From assembly GCA_001464955.1 (NCBI GenBank), contig LNEM01000023.1, positions 1 through 64,000 on the forward strand: a stretch of DNA of 64,000 nucleotides. Direction: 5' to 3'. A program made the translations under genes and the position numbers. The DNA is from Rhizobiales bacterium Ga0077537. Lineage in GTDB: Bacteria; Pseudomonadota; Alphaproteobacteria; Rhizobiales; Hyphomicrobiaceae. The notes under the pieces are model-generated. The model was not told the origin of the DNA. It saw only the letters and a list, made by a program, of their open reading frames with translations, and did no database searches. Numbering within the stretch: the stretch's first letter is position 1; the number at the start of each line of letters is the position of its first letter. This document shows positions 1 through 8,993 of this stretch, in pieces.

Positions 1-561
1 CAACGATCGGGCTCGGCCCAGCGGATCGTCGAGACCGGCGGCCCTCAACCATCGTCAGACGACGACAACGTCAGTGCGGCTGGGAGAAGTGCAGGCTAAG
101 TAGTTCGGTGGAATCCGGCGCAGTACCGGAGCGACCAGGCGGGCCGGGAGAAATGTGATCAAGTTGGCCATGTTACAGCTCGCGACGATAGCGAGGGTAC
201 CTCGCTGTTTGGGGATGTCGCGGGACAAATGCCATCATGGACGCCCGCGACACTGTGCGCCGACTGACCTTAGGTCAATTCGGGTTCCCGTCGCCGTCGC
301 GGCTCCGCTGTCCCTACCGCCCGAGGCGTGGCCTCACGCAGGCCCCCGCAATAGCTCCGACGGCGTTCATCACGCTGGGCGGCTTGTGCAGGCGGTCCCC
401 CCGGGTCTCAGGATAGAATGGTACAAGACTGCCTATGCTTCGCTGAACGCGGCATGAATAGATGGCCGCAGATTGGGAGCACGAATGTCGTCGGCCGCGT
501 TTTTTTGACTCGTTCACTGGTGCAGCAAGTGGCTCGCTTCAACTGAGACCTCGCAGCACCC
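1..561. other. Island end without a recognisable gene
   Basis: Six-frame reading gives only short frames with no family resemblance, such as the one at 155-457. The stretch lies upstream of the AlpA-like and integrase genes, so it is probably the inner flank of the genomic island that uses the tRNA-Ala site. No RNA gene, palindromic operator or terminator stands out. Confidence 0.5.
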
Positions 562-828
562 ATGCCAAAGAAGTCGATAATGTCGGCCACACTGCCAGTA
601 CGCAGGGGCCTCTCCGAACCCGAGGCGGCGATCTACCTGTCGCTGTCCCCGTCGTTCTTTCGCCGGCTTGTCGATCAGGGCGTGATGCCGCGACCGCGGG
701 TCGTTGGCGGGCGCCGCATCTGGGATGTTGAAGAGCTCGATATTGCGTTCAAAGCACTGCCGCGCGAGGGTAGAGACGAGACACCATTCGGGGGCGAGGG
801 CGGCAACACCTGGGCGGACTACAAATGA
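562..828 (+). CDS. AlpA-like helix-turn-helix DNA-binding protein (possible excisionase)
   Basis: This 88-residue protein has the layout of small winged-helix/AlpA-MerR-type DNA-binding proteins. A segment reading LSEPEAAIYLSLSPSFF (about residues 17-33) forms the helix-turn-helix, and VVGGRRIWDVEELD (about 48-61) forms the wing and following helix typical of excisionase-like proteins. Its last four bases overlap the start of the integrase gene (ATGA), so the two are translationally coupled. That pairing is usual for genomic islands, where the small protein steers recombination towards excision or regulates the integrase. A second in-frame ATG at residue 7 could also be the start. Excisionase function is inferred from context only. 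Confidence 0.75.
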   Translation: MPKKSIMSATLPVRRGLSEPEAAIYLSLSPSFFRRLVDQGVMPRPRVVGGRRIWDVEELDIAFKALPREGRDETPFGGEGGNTWADYK

Positions 829-1979
829 CTCTGGTCAAGCTGAAATACATCGACCGGTTCATCGACCGCCACGGCCGAGAGCGCTTCTACTGCCGGCGGG
901 GTCGCGGACCGCGCATTCCATTGCCTGGTCAGCCGGGTACTCCGGAGTTCATGGCTGCCTATGAGCGCGCCGTCGTCGGTGAGATGCCTGAGAAAGGCCC
1001 CAAACAGCGCGGAGCGCCGGGAACCTTCGATCGTCTGGTGCAGGACTATTTCACCTCGCCCGAGTATCTGCTCTTGGCGCCGTCCTCCCAGAAGACCTAT
1101 CGCTCAGTGATCGAGAAGCTCGTGCTCGACGAGGGCATTGGCCATCGCGTCGTGCGCGAGATGAGCCGGGAGCAGGTCCGGCGCATCTTGGCCAAGCGCT
1201 CCGAGACGCCCGGTGCGGCCAACAGTGTACTGCAGAAACTGAAGGTCTTGATCCACTTCGCCATCGACAGCGGGTGGCGAAGGGACGACCCCACACTGCG
1301 CATCAAGAAGTTCGCCAAGGGCGAGTTTCACACCTGGACCGAGGACGAGATCGCGCAGTACGAGAAGCGCTGGCCGATCGGCACGACCGAGCGGCTGGCG
1401 TTCGCGCTGCTGCTCTACACAGGCCAGCGCCGCTCCGACGTCGTGACGATGTCGTGGGATGACGTGCGTGATGGCACCATCTGCGTCACGCCGCTCAAGA
1501 CCAGGCGCACCAGCGGTGTAAAGCTATGGATCCCGATCCACCCGGCACTTGAGGAGGTGCTCATTGCCGCCGGTGGGATCGAGGGCACGATCCTGAAGAC
1601 CGCTTTCGGCCAACCATTTACCTCGAACGGCTTTGGCAGCGGCTTCATGGCGGTCAAGATCGACAAGGCCGGACTTCCAAAGCGCTGCGTGACGCATGGG
1701 CTCAGGAAGGCGGCTGCGCGCCGTCTGGCGGAAGCAGGCTGCACCGCGAACGAGATCGCAGCCATCACGGGCCATGCCACGTTGCAAGAGGTGTCGCGCT
1801 ACACCAAGGCGGCCGAACAGCGGAAGCTCGCCCAGTCCGCAATGCGCCGCCTATCGCCACAGAGGCCGACGACGGATTCCCAAACCACTTCGACAGGTTT
1901 GGGACTCGGCATTAAAAATCTCAATGTTTCAAAGGGCTTGGAAGAGGATTGGTGGAGCCGAGGGGGATCGAACCCCTGA
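825..1979 (+). CDS. Tyrosine-recombinase integrase of a tRNA-Ala genomic island
   Basis: This 384-residue site-specific recombinase should integrate and excise the island lying to its left. The catalytic domain is visible: the first arginine in TGQRRSDVVTM (about residue 200), the HGLRK motif (about 291), a second histidine in ITGHATLQEVSRY, and the nucleophilic tyrosine in SRYTKAA (about 326). The N-terminal part is the SAM-like core-binding domain. The reading frame ends inside the adjoining tRNA-Ala gene: the last ten codons, ending WWSRGGSNP, are the reverse side of the tRNA 3' end, so the attachment site supplies the stop codon. The gene appears intact. Its distal partner att site must lie outside the window to the left. 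Confidence 0.92.
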   Translation: MTLVKLKYIDRFIDRHGRERFYCRRGRGPRIPLPGQPGTPEFMAAYERAVVGEMPEKGPKQRGAPGTFDRLVQDYFTSPEYLLLAPSSQKTYRSVIEKLVLDEGIGHRVVREMSREQVRRILAKRSETPGAANSVLQKLKVLIHFAIDSGWRRDDPTLRIKKFAKGEFHTWTEDEIAQYEKRWPIGTTERLAFALLLYTGQRRSDVVTMSWDDVRDGTICVTPLKTRRTSGVKLWIPIHPALEEVLIAAGGIEGTILKTAFGQPFTSNGFGSGFMAVKIDKAGLPKRCVTHGLRKAAARRLAEAGCTANEIAAITGHATLQEVSRYTKAAEQRKLAQSAMRRLSPQRPTTDSQTTSTGLGLGIKNLNVSKGLEEDWWSRGGSNP

Positions 1980-2025
1980 CCTCGTGAATGCCATTCACGC
2001 GCTCTCCCAGCTGAGCTACGGCCCC
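1950..2025 (-). tRNA. tRNA-Ala (GGC)
   Basis: Read on the minus strand, this 76-nt cloverleaf has acceptor GGGGCCG pairing with CGGCTCC (one G-U pair), a D arm GCTC/GAGC, anticodon stem CGTGA/TCACG around loop ATGGCAT with anticodon GGC, a T arm with GGTTCGATCC, and an encoded CCA. Its 3' half overlaps the end of the integrase gene, marking it as the island's attachment site. The tRNA itself is complete. Confidence 0.97.
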
Positions 2026-2161
2026 TGAACCAATTGGGAAGACGCAGCGTCCATGACGCCGCGCCCCGCCTTCCTAGAGCGCCGCCGCAACGAGCGCAAG
2101 AGCTACTTTTCCACTATCCCCGATACCCCTCACTTCGGGCCGCGATGAATTCGAACGGCGT

Positions 2162-2680
2162 CTACTGGAGAGCGTGCCGTCCGATTTCCCCGCCCTTGAA
2201 GCGCCACCGGACGAGAAAGATCTGCACCAGCGCCAGCACGCCGATGAATGACGGGATGAACACCCACACGAAGTGCCAGATGGCCGTCGAGAACGGTATG
2301 CGCCCGTCGGGGAACATGAAGTCGAGGAAGCCGAAGTCCATTGCATAGAAGACGAGGAAGAATTCGACCCACGAAAAGAAGAACTGATAGACGAACGGCC
2401 AGTCCTGATCCCAGTGGAAACGTTGGATCTGGATATAGCCGACGTCGAGCACGAGGCCGACGATCAGCAGCGCGACCAGGAATTTGAACGGATCCTGGAA
2501 GATCGACAGTTCGATCGGTGGCAGCCTCAACCAGACTTCGGAGAACGGCCAGGCCAGCGTGAACTGGCTGGATCCGCCCCACGCCGCAAGATACCAGGCG
2601 TAGAGGAACGTGACGGGGAGCCCGATGAAGATGAAGAGCAGCAACCGGGTATGCCAGCGTCCGAGGAGGGTCGGTGTCAT
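2162..2680 (-). CDS. Unknown integral membrane protein (172 aa)
   Basis: I do not recognise a family. The protein is strongly hydrophobic with about four membrane segments: residues ~11-34 (LLLFIFIGLPVTFLYAWYL), ~66-85 (FLVALLIVGLVLDVGYI), ~97-120 and ~134-157. It is rich in aromatic residues, especially Trp and Phe, and the C-terminus is short and basic. It begins 76 bases after the stop of the FHA-oxidoreductase gene, on the same strand, so it is probably the last gene of that transcription unit. A membrane anchor or partner for the FHA proteins is conceivable but not shown by the sequence. Confidence 0.75.
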   Translation of the reverse strand: MTPTLLGRWHTRLLLFIFIGLPVTFLYAWYLAAWGGSSQFTLAWPFSEVWLRLPPIELSIFQDPFKFLVALLIVGLVLDVGYIQIQRFHWDQDWPFVYQFFFSWVEFFLVFYAMDFGFLDFMFPDGRIPFSTAIWHFVWVFIPSFIGVLALVQIFLVRWRFKGGEIGRHALQ

Positions 2681-2756
2681 GGTCTCGTCTCACCTGCGAG
2701 GCAGCTGGAGAAATGTGAAGCGGTAGGAACCGCAAGGCTTGCGTTCGAAAGCATCG

Positions 2757-4724
2757 TCATCCCGGTGATCGGCCCGAGCACCAGCGCAGCCACTGCCGGA
2801 ACGAACGAACCGGCCCGAAGCGGGATACACTGGGCGCCCTGAGAGCCCCGAGCTGATCGACGGACCTCAACGCGGCGTATTGGAGGCCGAGGAAGCTGTC
2901 CACGGCAGCGTAGGGCCCACTGGAGGTCACCACACCGGCGGCCCAGACATGGCCACGCCCATTCTGCAGCCCATTGACCTCGAACGAGTTGGAAACTGCA
3001 AGGCCGGCGAGGCTCAACTCCGCCCCGGCGCCGGCTGCCTTGTTGCGAGGCAGGTCGTAGATGCGGATCAGGTCCGAGATCAGCGGCGTCTCGTCGACCC
3101 TCGCGACGAGGCCCGTACAGTCGATGACGAAGTCGGCGACGAGATCGACGGTCTCCTGGAACTTCTCCTTCCCTTCGAGGCGCGTCACGACACGCCCGTC
3201 CCGGTACTCCATGGCAGCGACACTGCCATAGAAGTTCTTGATCCAACCGTCCCGCGTCCCTTCCTCGACGATCCGGTTCCAGTCGTCGCGATCGGCCGTC
3301 GTCGTACCACCCCAGGTCCGCATCAACTGTGCCCGCTCTTCGGGACTGGCCCGCTCGAGCCGCTCCCTGAGCGTGCCACCCCAACACGCCTTCGGCCAGT
3401 TGAACGGCTGCTGCTGGACGTCGGCGCGTACGGGACGCTGGGCGAGATCGTACTTTGCGCCCTCGTTAACTGCCGACCGGTTGAGATGCAGCATTCGGAT
3501 GTTCTTGTTCTTGTCGCGCGCCTCCCAGAGCCGCTGGATGACCCGGGACGCCACGATGCCCCGACCTCGAATAAGGACCGTGCCGCCCTTCTGCTCGAGG
3601 ATGCGGTAGATCTCGTCGTGCTCCTCGTAGGCATTCACCACCGCTGTCACGTCGGGATGGGCACGCTTGAACTCCTGGAGGTCGGGCAGGAAGTTCGATG
3701 CCGGATAGCCGGTCGAAATCTGCACGTAGCGCGCCACCATGAAGCGCTCGCGCTCGTCGCGGGAGGCCGTCGGCGCGAACTCGCTCGGGATGCGGTATGC
3801 GATCACATAGCGTTCGTCGTCCGTCTTGCGAATGGCGAGGACCTGCCCATGCACCCACATGTCGTTCCAGCCGATCCGCTGCGCTTCCGCGTCGAACGAC
3901 CGGAACACGTCGCCGAGTCGGGGCGTATAGCTCTCCGTCAGAACCGGCTCACCGAAGACCTGCAGGATGTGCTTGAAGCCGACCATGCGACCGTGCACGA
4001 CGTCACGCACGAACTCGCGGCTCGCGTAGCCCGGAAAGCCCCAGATGTTGTCGGGCGTCGAGATCGAATTCGATCGGATCCGCTCGTGCTCGGGAATCTG
4101 GGACACGCGACAGAGCCGTCCCCACTTTGCATAGGGCTTCCTGTCGGCTGCAACGCCGAGCACCCGGATGGACGACGCCGGCACGCCATAGACGCGCAGG
4201 TGATCGACCCAGCAGAAGCTGCCGCAACCGCCACCGACGGCGAGATAGTCGGGTTCACCGGCGAGTTTTCCGGTCGCCTTGATGTCCTTGATGGCGACGG
4301 TGCGCGTTTCGAACAGCGCCCCCGGAAAACCGGTACGGCCCCCTGAGCCCACGGCCGCCGCGGCTCCTCGATCGGCGTGCGGGGCGGCCTCCACGGGCTC
4401 GACCACCGGCTCGTCAGGCAGCTCCGGCACCTCCGCGATCCACGAATAGCGAAGCGAGAACGGCCCGATCTGAAGGCTCTCGCCCGGCTGCCAGGTGGCC
4501 GCCGTGACGGCGCGTCCGTCGAGTTTCGTCCCGTTCTGGCTGCCCTTGTCCTCGATGCGAACCGAGGCGCCGTCGACGATGACTTCGACGTGCACCCGCG
4601 AAACCTGCGGGTGATCCAGCATCACGTCGACGCTCTGCGACCGTCCGATGCGGAATGGACCTCGACCGTCGAGGGCTCGCCGTTCAAGGCGACCGGAATG
4701 CTGCCAGCTGATCTCGATAGGCAT
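2757..4724 (-). CDS. FHA domain fused to an FAD/NAD(P)-dependent oxidoreductase-like protein
   Basis: This 655-residue protein begins with a forkhead-associated domain (about residues 20-95). It shows the family hallmarks FRIGR, a serine-histidine region VSRVH and QNGTKL, so it should bind phosphothreonine peptides. A linker of about 45 residues leads to a large region resembling flavin-dependent monooxygenases or disulphide-type oxidoreductases. A glycine-rich nucleotide loop follows DYLAV (GGGCGSF), a second dinucleotide-type loop is VLIRGRGIVASR, and a late FVIDCTGL matches the ATG/CTG-type motif of these enzymes. The substrate is unknown. It is sandwiched in an apparent operon between an FHA-zinc-ribbon protein and a membrane protein. 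The extreme C-terminus is basic and atypical, so a late frameshift cannot be excluded. Confidence 0.75.
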   Translation of the reverse strand: MPIEISWQHSGRLERRALDGRGPFRIGRSQSVDVMLDHPQVSRVHVEVIVDGASVRIEDKGSQNGTKLDGRAVTAATWQPGESLQIGPFSLRYSWIAEVPELPDEPVVEPVEAAPHADRGAAAAVGSGGRTGFPGALFETRTVAIKDIKATGKLAGEPDYLAVGGGCGSFCWVDHLRVYGVPASSIRVLGVAADRKPYAKWGRLCRVSQIPEHERIRSNSISTPDNIWGFPGYASREFVRDVVHGRMVGFKHILQVFGEPVLTESYTPRLGDVFRSFDAEAQRIGWNDMWVHGQVLAIRKTDDERYVIAYRIPSEFAPTASRDERERFMVARYVQISTGYPASNFLPDLQEFKRAHPDVTAVVNAYEEHDEIYRILEQKGGTVLIRGRGIVASRVIQRLWEARDKNKNIRMLHLNRSAVNEGAKYDLAQRPVRADVQQQPFNWPKACWGGTLRERLERASPEERAQLMRTWGGTTTADRDDWNRIVEEGTRDGWIKNFYGSVAAMEYRDGRVVTRLEGKEKFQETVDLVADFVIDCTGLVARVDETPLISDLIRIYDLPRNKAAGAGAELSLAGLAVSNSFEVNGLQNGRGHVWAAGVVTSSGPYAAVDSFLGLQYAALRSVDQLGALRAPSVSRFGPVRSFRQWLRWCSGRSPG

Positions 4725-4790
4725 GATGGAACCCTGGGGTCGGTCTGACTGTCACTGGCGCAGCACCGGCATCGCTGCACCGCGGCGGAG

Positions 4791-5597
4791 CTAGAGGATG
4801 CGTGAGAAACCACCCGCGTTCGCCAGATGGCGTCCGCAGAAGCGGCAATTGGCTTCCAGGGGAGGTGGATTGAGCAGGTGGCAGCGATCGTAGCCACAAA
4901 CGACACGCGGCTCGTGCGGGTGGAGGATCTCGAAGCGCATCGGCCCGACTTCGAGGACATCGAGCGCGGCGAGGGTTGTCCGGGCCTGTCCGGCCGGCGC
5001 CGGCGACTTGTTCCGCTTGACGGGATATCGGTTCTGCTCGCTCACGACCCAGACCGGATGTTGATCCGTCAGCTCGAACCGGCCGAGGATCGGGATATCC
5101 CAGTTCGGCCACCGGTTGAGATCGATCATCTCGATGCTGGCGCCGGGGAGCGCCACGGTGAGCTTGCGGTCGGGATGACGGCTGCTGATCGCGGACGCGT
5201 CTGCAAGGCCGATACCCCGTCCGGGGAGCACTTCGAACCGCTGGACTTCGTTGAGCTTGTCGGTCGTACTCAGGACGACGAACGGTGTGACGTCGACCCG
5301 GCTGACCGTGTAGTTCTCGATCTCGATCTCGAAGTTCGGCGACAGCGCCACACGACTGTCTCGAACGACGAGCCCGCCGATCCGGCTGCCGCTCGTCGAG
5401 CTGTCGGTATAGACGAACCCCCTGGGGGTTCGCTCGATCATGCCGTGGACGCGGGAAATGGTCCGGTACTTCGGATCGAGAAGAACTTGATTTCGCATAT
5501 CATCCTGCCGCCCGATCTGGGCAGGGAGCGTGCAGGCGACCACATGATAGTCCCCAGTATCGTGGTTCTTGATACCGAGATAGACTTTTTCCTGCAT
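4791..5597 (-). CDS. FHA domain protein with C-terminal zinc ribbon
   Basis: The 268-residue product has an FHA domain near the N-terminus (about residues 20-85): IGRQDD, then ISRVHGMIE with the serine and histidine that contact phosphothreonine. The middle region (about 100-225) is beta-rich without a recognised family. The C-terminus carries two CxxC-like pairs, CGYDRC and CRFCGRH, spaced like a zinc ribbon. It is the first gene of a leftward unit, 66 bases before the FHA-oxidoreductase. Two FHA readers in one operon imply a Ser/Thr kinase client, but no kinase or phosphatase gene lies in this window. Its exact role is unknown. Confidence 0.75.
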   Translation of the reverse strand: MQEKVYLGIKNHDTGDYHVVACTLPAQIGRQDDMRNQVLLDPKYRTISRVHGMIERTPRGFVYTDSSTSGSRIGGLVVRDSRVALSPNFEIEIENYTVSRVDVTPFVVLSTTDKLNEVQRFEVLPGRGIGLADASAISSRHPDRKLTVALPGASIEMIDLNRWPNWDIPILGRFELTDQHPVWVVSEQNRYPVKRNKSPAPAGQARTTLAALDVLEVGPMRFEILHPHEPRVVCGYDRCHLLNPPPLEANCRFCGRHLANAGGFSRIL

Positions 5598-5831
5598 GCT
5601 TCGAATATCCCATGACCTGGCAGCTATGACGATGCAAGAACAGCACCACTCTCAATCCATCGTCATATCGGGCAGATTATCCTCGATCCAATGGCCTCAC
5701 GGCAAGGTCACCGAGAATTGACACCGAGGAAATGATCTGGCGGCCCCCGGACAGCAAGGTCCCACAGGCAACCGCTGATGGATATTCGCGATTGATTTCA
5801 AGCCTGAACGCATTGGTCGAAGCCGAGCGGC

Positions 5832-6818
5832 TCATGGCTTGAGGAGAAGCGTTCCACCGTAGACTTCGGCGGCGAGCGCCAGGTGAGCTTCCCGGGCGGC
5901 GCTGAGCGGCATGATTCGTCCGACTTGCACATCGAGGCGCCCTGCCTCCACAGCCGCAAACACCTCCCCCGTCCGCCATCGGATCTCATGCGCGTCCTGG
6001 AGATAATCGGGAAGATGTACATACGTGAGATAGACCGAGCCGGAGGCCCCCAATAGTTCGGGCTTGAGCGGAGCCGTCGGTTGCCGACCGCCACCTGGCA
6101 AAAGCACGACACCCCGGCGACGAGCGCATCTGAGGCTGGTCTCGAGCGTCTTCCCCCCGTCGCAATTGATGACCGCGTCGTACCCCTTGCCATCCGAAAG
6201 AAGCATGAGTTCGCGCACGATCTGATCGTCAGCAGCAACGACCACATGGCCGGCGCCGGCTCTCCGCAGGGCGGCTGCCTCTGAGGCGCCGTGAGCGACC
6301 GCGATCACATGCGCTCCGCGTTGCACGGCCGACTGCACCACCATGGCAGCCAGGGCGCCGCCGCCGGACTGAACAAGAAGCCGGTCGCCGTCTCGGACCG
6401 GAAACGCCGAAGTAACGAGCGCGTGCGCCATGAGACCGTCGAGTTGCAGGGCGCACGCGATGTCGAGTGCCAGGCCTTCGGGAATGTCGGCGAGGCGCCA
6501 GGCTGGCACGATCTGAAACTCGGCATAGCTGCCCCCGTGCCCACACCAGGCGACGCGGCGGCCGGCGTCCAGTCCGTCCACACCAGTGCCGGCGGCGTCC
6601 ACATGGCCGACGCCCTCGTAGCCCAAGACGAACGGAAACGACCGCCCGCTCGCATGGTTGTCGACGAACGCGCCCGCGCGAACGTGGGCGTCGGTCGGCT
6701 TGACGCCCGCGAATGCAACTTTGACGCGGACTTCTCCCGGTCCCGGCTCTGGCTTGGGCAGGTCCATGGCCTCCAGCGCGTCAACCCCGCCGAACCGCCG
6801 AATCCCGATTGCACGCAT
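5832..6818 (-). CDS. Quinone oxidoreductase-like medium-chain dehydrogenase/reductase
   Basis: This 328-residue protein has the MDR fold of NADPH:quinone reductases. The N-terminal GroES-like domain includes PGEVRVKVAFAGVKPTDAHVR and VLGYEGVGHV. The Rossmann domain follows, with its glycine loop at about residues 151-157 (SGGGALA). The catalytic- and structural-zinc cysteines of alcohol dehydrogenases are missing, which favours a zinc-independent quinone or enone reductase using NADPH. The length is normal for the family. It is transcribed divergently from the glutathione S-transferase gene across about 166 bases, so both may belong to electrophile or quinone detoxification. The physiological substrate cannot be read from the sequence. 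Confidence 0.85.
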   Translation of the reverse strand: MRAIGIRRFGGVDALEAMDLPKPEPGPGEVRVKVAFAGVKPTDAHVRAGAFVDNHASGRSFPFVLGYEGVGHVDAAGTGVDGLDAGRRVAWCGHGGSYAEFQIVPAWRLADIPEGLALDIACALQLDGLMAHALVTSAFPVRDGDRLLVQSGGGALAAMVVQSAVQRGAHVIAVAHGASEAAALRRAGAGHVVVAADDQIVRELMLLSDGKGYDAVINCDGGKTLETSLRCARRRGVVLLPGGGRQPTAPLKPELLGASGSVYLTYVHLPDYLQDAHEIRWRTGEVFAAVEAGRLDVQVGRIMPLSAAREAHLALAAEVYGGTLLLKP

Positions 6819-6984
6819 GCCACCCCCCGGCCCTGCCCCACCGAACTTTACGCGCCTTCGCGATCCCCGTACATTGCCCTTCGGCGGCTTTCGCAGAGCC
6901 CGCCCGATGGGCGTACGATCGCCTTTGCGCCGACCCGATGGCGAGCCAGAAGCACAGCGTCACAGTCCAAGGGGGAACGGATCG

Positions 6985-7611
6985 ATGTTTCGCATCTACG
7001 GTCGCGCCAACTCGATCAATGTCCGCAAGGTCCTGTGGATGTGCGACGAAGTCGGGGAGGCGTTCGAGCGCGAGGATTGGGGGCGCGGCTATCGGCCGAC
7101 CGATGACGACGAGTTCCGGAAAGTATCCGACTTTGGCGTGATCCCCGTCGTCGACGACGACGGTTTCATCTTGCGCGAGTCGAACACGATCGTCCGCTAT
7201 CTGGCGACCAAGCACGGCCGGGACGATCTCTATCCGACCGATCTGCGCAACCGCGCCCGTATCGAGCAGTGGATGGATTGGGCCGCGACCGACGCCTACA
7301 TCGGCATCAGGCCCGTTTTCCTTGGACTGCAGGTCAAGATGGCCCAGTTCAAGGACGATGCGAAAGCGATCGAGGGCGGTATTCGCGAGTGGACGCAGCA
7401 GATGAGCCGCCTCGACAGGCATCTTGCGAACGGGACAAGCTACGTCACGGGCAACGCGTTCACCGTCGCCGACATCCCGGTTGGCTTGATTGCCAATCGC
7501 TGGTTCGGCATCGAGTTCCCGAAGCCGCAGCTGACGGCTCTGGAGGCCTACTACGACCGTCTGTCCGAACGCCCCGCGTTCATGCGGCACGGTCGCAACG
7601 GGACGCCCTGA
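6985..7611 (+). CDS. Glutathione S-transferase family protein
   Basis: The product (208 residues from the ATG at 6985, preceded by GGGGGAAC) is a cytosolic GST. The thioredoxin-like N-terminal domain starts FRIYGRANSINVRKVLW, carries the cis-proline glutathione site GVIPVV and the FILRESNTIVRYLA segment that contacts the gamma-glutamyl group. The helical C-terminal domain contains the N-capping box VADIPVG. The serine after the asparagine in the ANSIN region is the likely catalytic residue. The open frame extends further upstream, but those codons show no GST similarity, so the later ATG is chosen. The adjacent divergent quinone reductase supports a detoxification role. Confidence 0.9.
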   Translation: MFRIYGRANSINVRKVLWMCDEVGEAFEREDWGRGYRPTDDDEFRKVSDFGVIPVVDDDGFILRESNTIVRYLATKHGRDDLYPTDLRNRARIEQWMDWAATDAYIGIRPVFLGLQVKMAQFKDDAKAIEGGIREWTQQMSRLDRHLANGTSYVTGNAFTVADIPVGLIANRWFGIEFPKPQLTALEAYYDRLSERPAFMRHGRNGTP

Positions 7612-7612
7612 T

Positions 7613-8215
7613 ATGTCGCCGGCACCTCGGCGCGTTGCGGCCTGGAGCCCTGCCCTCGCTGGCTTGCGAGGCACGGGCCTGGTGGCCGCAGCCCTGGTGC
7701 TGACGGCCGGGTCGGCCGACGCCCAGGAATTCTGTGTGGTCTGCAAGGGCCCTGACGCCACCTATCGTTGCGTGCTCGACAAGGCCGTCCCGACTGGCCT
7801 CACGTTGAAGACGCTCTGTACCGGCGCACTGGCGCGGCAGGGAAACCACGAAGCGTGCAGCGTGACGGGCGGGACCGTTTTCGATTGCAAGGGGCCGATC
7901 CGGCGTCTGGACGCGCGCGAGGCCGCCGCCCAGATCGCCGCGCCGCCTGCGATGCCTGCGGCTCCCGTAGCAGCTTCATCGGCCAAGGCTGCTCCCGGTC
8001 CGGCACCCGCCGCGCCTCAGGCAGACAAGGCCGCCGCCACCCCGGCTGCTCCGGCGGAGAAGCCGAAGCCGCCAGCGCAACCGACGCTGGAAAAGGTCGT
8101 CAAGGACATGGGCAAATCGTCAGCCGAAACGCTTTCCAAGGCCGGCAAGGGCCTGTCGAAGCTGGCGGATCAGACGTGGCGCTGCATCGGCTCGTTGCTG
8201 AGCGACTGCAAGTAG
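7613..8215 (+). CDS. Secreted cysteine-containing protein of unknown function
   Basis: No family is recognised. The 200-residue protein has a cleavable-looking signal peptide (GLVAAALVLTAGSADAQ, cleavage near residue 38). A mature N-terminal region has cysteines arranged FCVVCKG, YRCVL, TLCTG, ACSV and FDCKG, so several disulphides are likely. A Pro/Ala/Lys-rich linker of about 60 residues leads to an amphipathic C-terminal helix region ending CIGSLLSDCK. It starts two bases after the GST stop and is probably co-transcribed with it. A periplasmic or cell-surface location is expected. The linker could span peptidoglycan, but that is inference. Confidence 0.75.
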   Translation: MSPAPRRVAAWSPALAGLRGTGLVAAALVLTAGSADAQEFCVVCKGPDATYRCVLDKAVPTGLTLKTLCTGALARQGNHEACSVTGGTVFDCKGPIRRLDAREAAAQIAAPPAMPAAPVAASSAKAAPGPAPAAPQADKAAATPAAPAEKPKPPAQPTLEKVVKDMGKSSAETLSKAGKGLSKLADQTWRCIGSLLSDCK

Positions 8216-8275
8216 TCGCCCGGCCCGACGGCAACCTGCCCCAAGCGGGTGGGCCGGTCGGAACTGACGCACCGA

Positions 8276-8545
8276 TCAGCCGCGCGCCATCCAGGCCCGG
8301 GCGCGGCGCTGCGCTTCGCTGATCTGGCTGCGCGAAAGCTCGCTCGAAAGTTCGCTCCGGTAGCGCCGCGCCGCTTCGTTGCCGCGAGCCGCCGCGATGT
8401 TGAACCATTTGTGGGCTTCGACGAGATCGAGTTCGACGCCCCGTCCGGCCGAGTACATGAGGCCCAGATCGAGAAGCGCGTCCGGCATGCCGGAGTCGAG
8501 CATCGAAGACATCGCATCACTGCTGCCAACATCGAACCGTGCCAT
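8276..8545 (-). CDS. Small Sel1-like (TPR-type) repeat protein
   Basis: The 89-residue product contains one clear Sel1-like repeat: LLDLGLMYSAGRGVELDLVEAHKWFNIAAARGNEAA, with the conserved LGLMY, GxGV, DxVEAxKWF and AAxxGN positions. It continues into a charged helix with Arg/Glu/Ser pairs (SELSRSQISEAQRRARAW). There is no signal peptide, so it should act in the cytoplasm as a protein-protein adaptor. Single-repeat proteins of this size are common in alphaproteobacteria and have no assigned role. An RBS-like GGAGGT lies just upstream of the ATG on the minus strand. Confidence 0.8.
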   Translation of the reverse strand: MARFDVGSSDAMSSMLDSGMPDALLDLGLMYSAGRGVELDLVEAHKWFNIAAARGNEAARRYRSELSSELSRSQISEAQRRARAWMARG

Positions 8546-8993
8546 GGGTCACCTCCTGAAAGCTCGAACTCACCGGCCACAGCGACCCGATAGGACGCGG
8601 TCGGATCGAGTGCGAGACGGACGATGCCAGCAAGTCTCATGAGAACTGGTAAACGCCCCCCGGAGCCTCGCGGGCCGTAACCGGCAGAAAGCGCAGGAAT
8701 TGTCTCGAAAGCGCTCCAAAACATGACAAAATCGAGCTTCGTCAATCAGTTGAAAAGGATCTTGGAAACCTTGGGCTAACCATGCCGCGAGAATGCCTTG
8801 GAATGGCCGCGCTTGGCACCGTCGCGCGGCCGCGAGGCGGCGATTTCAAGCGCAAAGAGCCTGTCAAGGGCTTGCTTATCCCCGTGCCGGCAACTACACG
8901 GATTGGGTCTGGGAAACGACGATCCACGGGGGAACGGGGATCGATCGGCGGCCGAAGTCAGTAGGCCGGGTAGCCGAACGGGGGAATGTCGTC
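8546..8993. other. Intergenic region without a supported gene
   Basis: It separates the leftward Sel1-like gene from the rightward lipoprotein gene and should hold both promoters. Short frames exist on both strands but none has family resemblance or a convincing ribosome binding site. No hairpin terminator or dyad operator stands out. Confidence 0.45.

Noticed and set aside
155-457. 100-residue frame near the window start
   Set aside because: No family resemblance, no clear ribosome site, and composition typical of chance frames.
2880-4346. 488-residue plus-strand frame opposite the FHA-oxidoreductase gene
   Set aside because: It is a GC-rich shadow frame; the opposite strand has clear FHA and oxidoreductase motifs.
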